Shown here in pieces: positions 63,144 to 64,000 of a stretch of 64,000 nucleotides of DNA. The notes beneath the pieces were generated by a model, which was given only the letters and a program-made list of their open reading frames with translations, made no database searches and was not told the origin of the DNA. Source of the stretch: Isoperla grammatica (taxonomy: Eukaryota; Arthropoda; Insecta; Plecoptera; Perlodidae); contig OX246747.1 of assembly GCA_945910005.1 (NCBI GenBank), positions 2,402,254-2,466,253 on the forward strand. The letters run 5' to 3'. A program made the position numbers and the translations under genes. The stretch's first letter is position 1; every line of letters starts with the position of its first letter.

Positions 63144-64000
63144 CCTTTATTTGCAAACAGGAATCAAAATCCCACTAGTGCAAACATAATACAATACAAT
63201 ATTATACACTCAGGTGACATGAGTAAGTAATAATACAACAAACAATTACACGAACAATTACAATAATAAAAAAATAAAAAATACAACAGTTACAATAAAA
63301 CATAATACATAATACATAAGCAAGTATACCTTAACAACAGCAAGAAAATTACATGATTACTTTGACTACAGCGCCTGGATTATTTTATTTTTAAAACAAT
63401 TGTAACTTTCAAAACAAATGTCGGTGCTCAAATGCTCTGCTAGCTGGTTGTATGTAGATTGTAATCTATTGATGGCACAATGCTTATAGAGATCAATTCT
63501 ATTGCTGGGGACGTAAAATGTAGAATGTCTTCTAGTTGTTCTTAGGGGGACAAAAAAGTTTAGATATGTTATCAATGGGGTGTCTACTGAATTATGCGTG
63601 ATTTTGTGCAGAAACATCATATCTAACAAGGTTCGTCTCTTTTCTAGGGGCATTAACCTCATGTTTTGACAGTGTAATAGATATTCATTTCGGTGGTAGG
63701 GCTGCCTGAAATAATGATAACATACTAACTTAATTAACTTTTTCTGTACCCTCTCAATGTGGTCTATTTTGGTTTTGTGATGCGGATTCCATATAACGCT
63801 AGCGTATTCCACCTGTGGGCGAACAAGTGCTAGATATAACATCCTTAAGGTGGCTAAGTTGAAATCGCCCATACAGTTCCGCCTTAACAGACCTAGAAGT
63901 TTGAAGGCTTTTGGTGTTACTTTATCTAGATGCTTTCTGAAAGATAAATCAGAGGAAATAGTGACACCAAGGTCACTCACTGAGTTTACTCGATCTAAGT
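63066..64000 (-). mobile_element. LINE copy 2 (same family as 5.1-7.6 kb), continues past window
   Basis: (TAA)n tail at 63079-63142 and the same 3' UTR as copy 1 with very few differences. Confidence 0.95.
63366..64000 (-). CDS. LINE reverse transcriptase C-terminal part
   Basis: At least 204 residues, open to the window edge: SVSDLGVTISSDLSFRKHLD, MLYLALVRPQVEYASVIWNP, LLDMMFLHKITHNSVDTPL, ending NCFKNKIIQAL. Where copy 1 is frameshifted (after HNSVD), this copy reads through, so it shows the intact C-terminus. The RT catalytic region lies beyond 64000. High similarity of the two copies suggests recent activity. Confidence 0.9.
   Translation of the reverse strand, partial: LDRVNSVSDLGVTISSDLSFRKHLDKVTPKAFKLLGLLRRNCMGDFNLATLRMLYLALVRPQVEYASVIWNPHHKTKIDHIERVQKKLIKLVCYHYFRQPYHRNEYLLHCQNMRLMPLEKRRTLLDMMFLHKITHNSVDTPLITYLNFFVPLRTTRRHSTFYVPSNRIDLYKHCAINRLQSTYNQLAEHLSTDICFESYNCFKNKIIQAL

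Overview
This is a window of an animal nuclear genome, not a microbial one. Recognisable protein pieces are split by introns with standard splice signals. The DNA is AT-rich with microsatellites and homopolymer G/C runs. Most of the window is transposable elements and their debris. The gene fragments (KIF21-like kinesin, RCC1 repeats, C2H2 zinc finger, MADF and Myb/SANT-like proteins, ZSWIM-like protein) and the mobile elements (endonuclease-bearing Penelope-like elements, a DD82E Tc1/mariner element, Gypsy, PIF/Harbinger, Jockey/CR1-type LINEs) fit a marine invertebrate. I cannot fix the phylum from sequence alone. I see no complete, clearly functional host gene. All homology statements come from recognising motifs by eye.

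Layout. 1-11.1 kb: SINE-like retroposons (several with target-site duplications, one nested in another), a 5'-truncated LINE at 5.1-7.6 kb and a LINE ORF1 at 8.3-9.2 kb. 11.1-17.0 kb: a 5.87-kb DNA transposon with 28-bp terminal inverted repeats, a 4-bp target duplication and a five-exon transposase gene that has only two small, opposite frameshifts. A small MITE is nested in it. 17-21 kb: tandem repeats, tRNA-derived SINEs and a tandem array of YY1-like motifs. 21-27 kb: a PIF/Harbinger remnant broken by a SINE, a CENP-B/pogo-type DNA-binding fragment and more SINEs. 27.4-30.2 kb: RCC1-like and kinesin-like exons and an RT/RNase H fragment. 31.8-37.2 kb: a zinc-finger exon abutting an inverted Gypsy gag, then a Gypsy pol split by a Penelope-like element with a 16-bp target duplication. 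37.6-42.3 kb: a degenerate Myb-like gene holding a SINE, a Harbinger-type MITE and a tRNA-like inverted pair, then a LINE 5' fragment. 44.9-48.2 kb: a ZSWIM-like pseudogene and an ORF resembling an RNA-virus nucleoprotein. 49.7-54.1 kb: two more Penelope-like elements, each flanked by large inverted arms carrying hammerhead-like motifs, both set in (TA)n and separated by a palindromic element that carries a tRNA-like sequence. 55-64 kb: a coiled-coil ORF, RT fragments, the DD82E transposase with a histone-like stem-loop after its stop, a MADF exon, SINEs, and a second copy of the first LINE running off the end.

The most striking system is the modular SINE group. At least six copies whose 5' ends are fixed by target duplications begin at CCTGCCC or within one base of it. 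That heptamer pairs with GGGCAGG about 30 nt later around a second hairpin, the strand order of an HDV-like self-cleaving ribozyme. Together with the hammerhead-like motifs in all three Penelope-like elements, this suggests that two RNA self-cleavage designs may be at work in unrelated retroelements of one locus.
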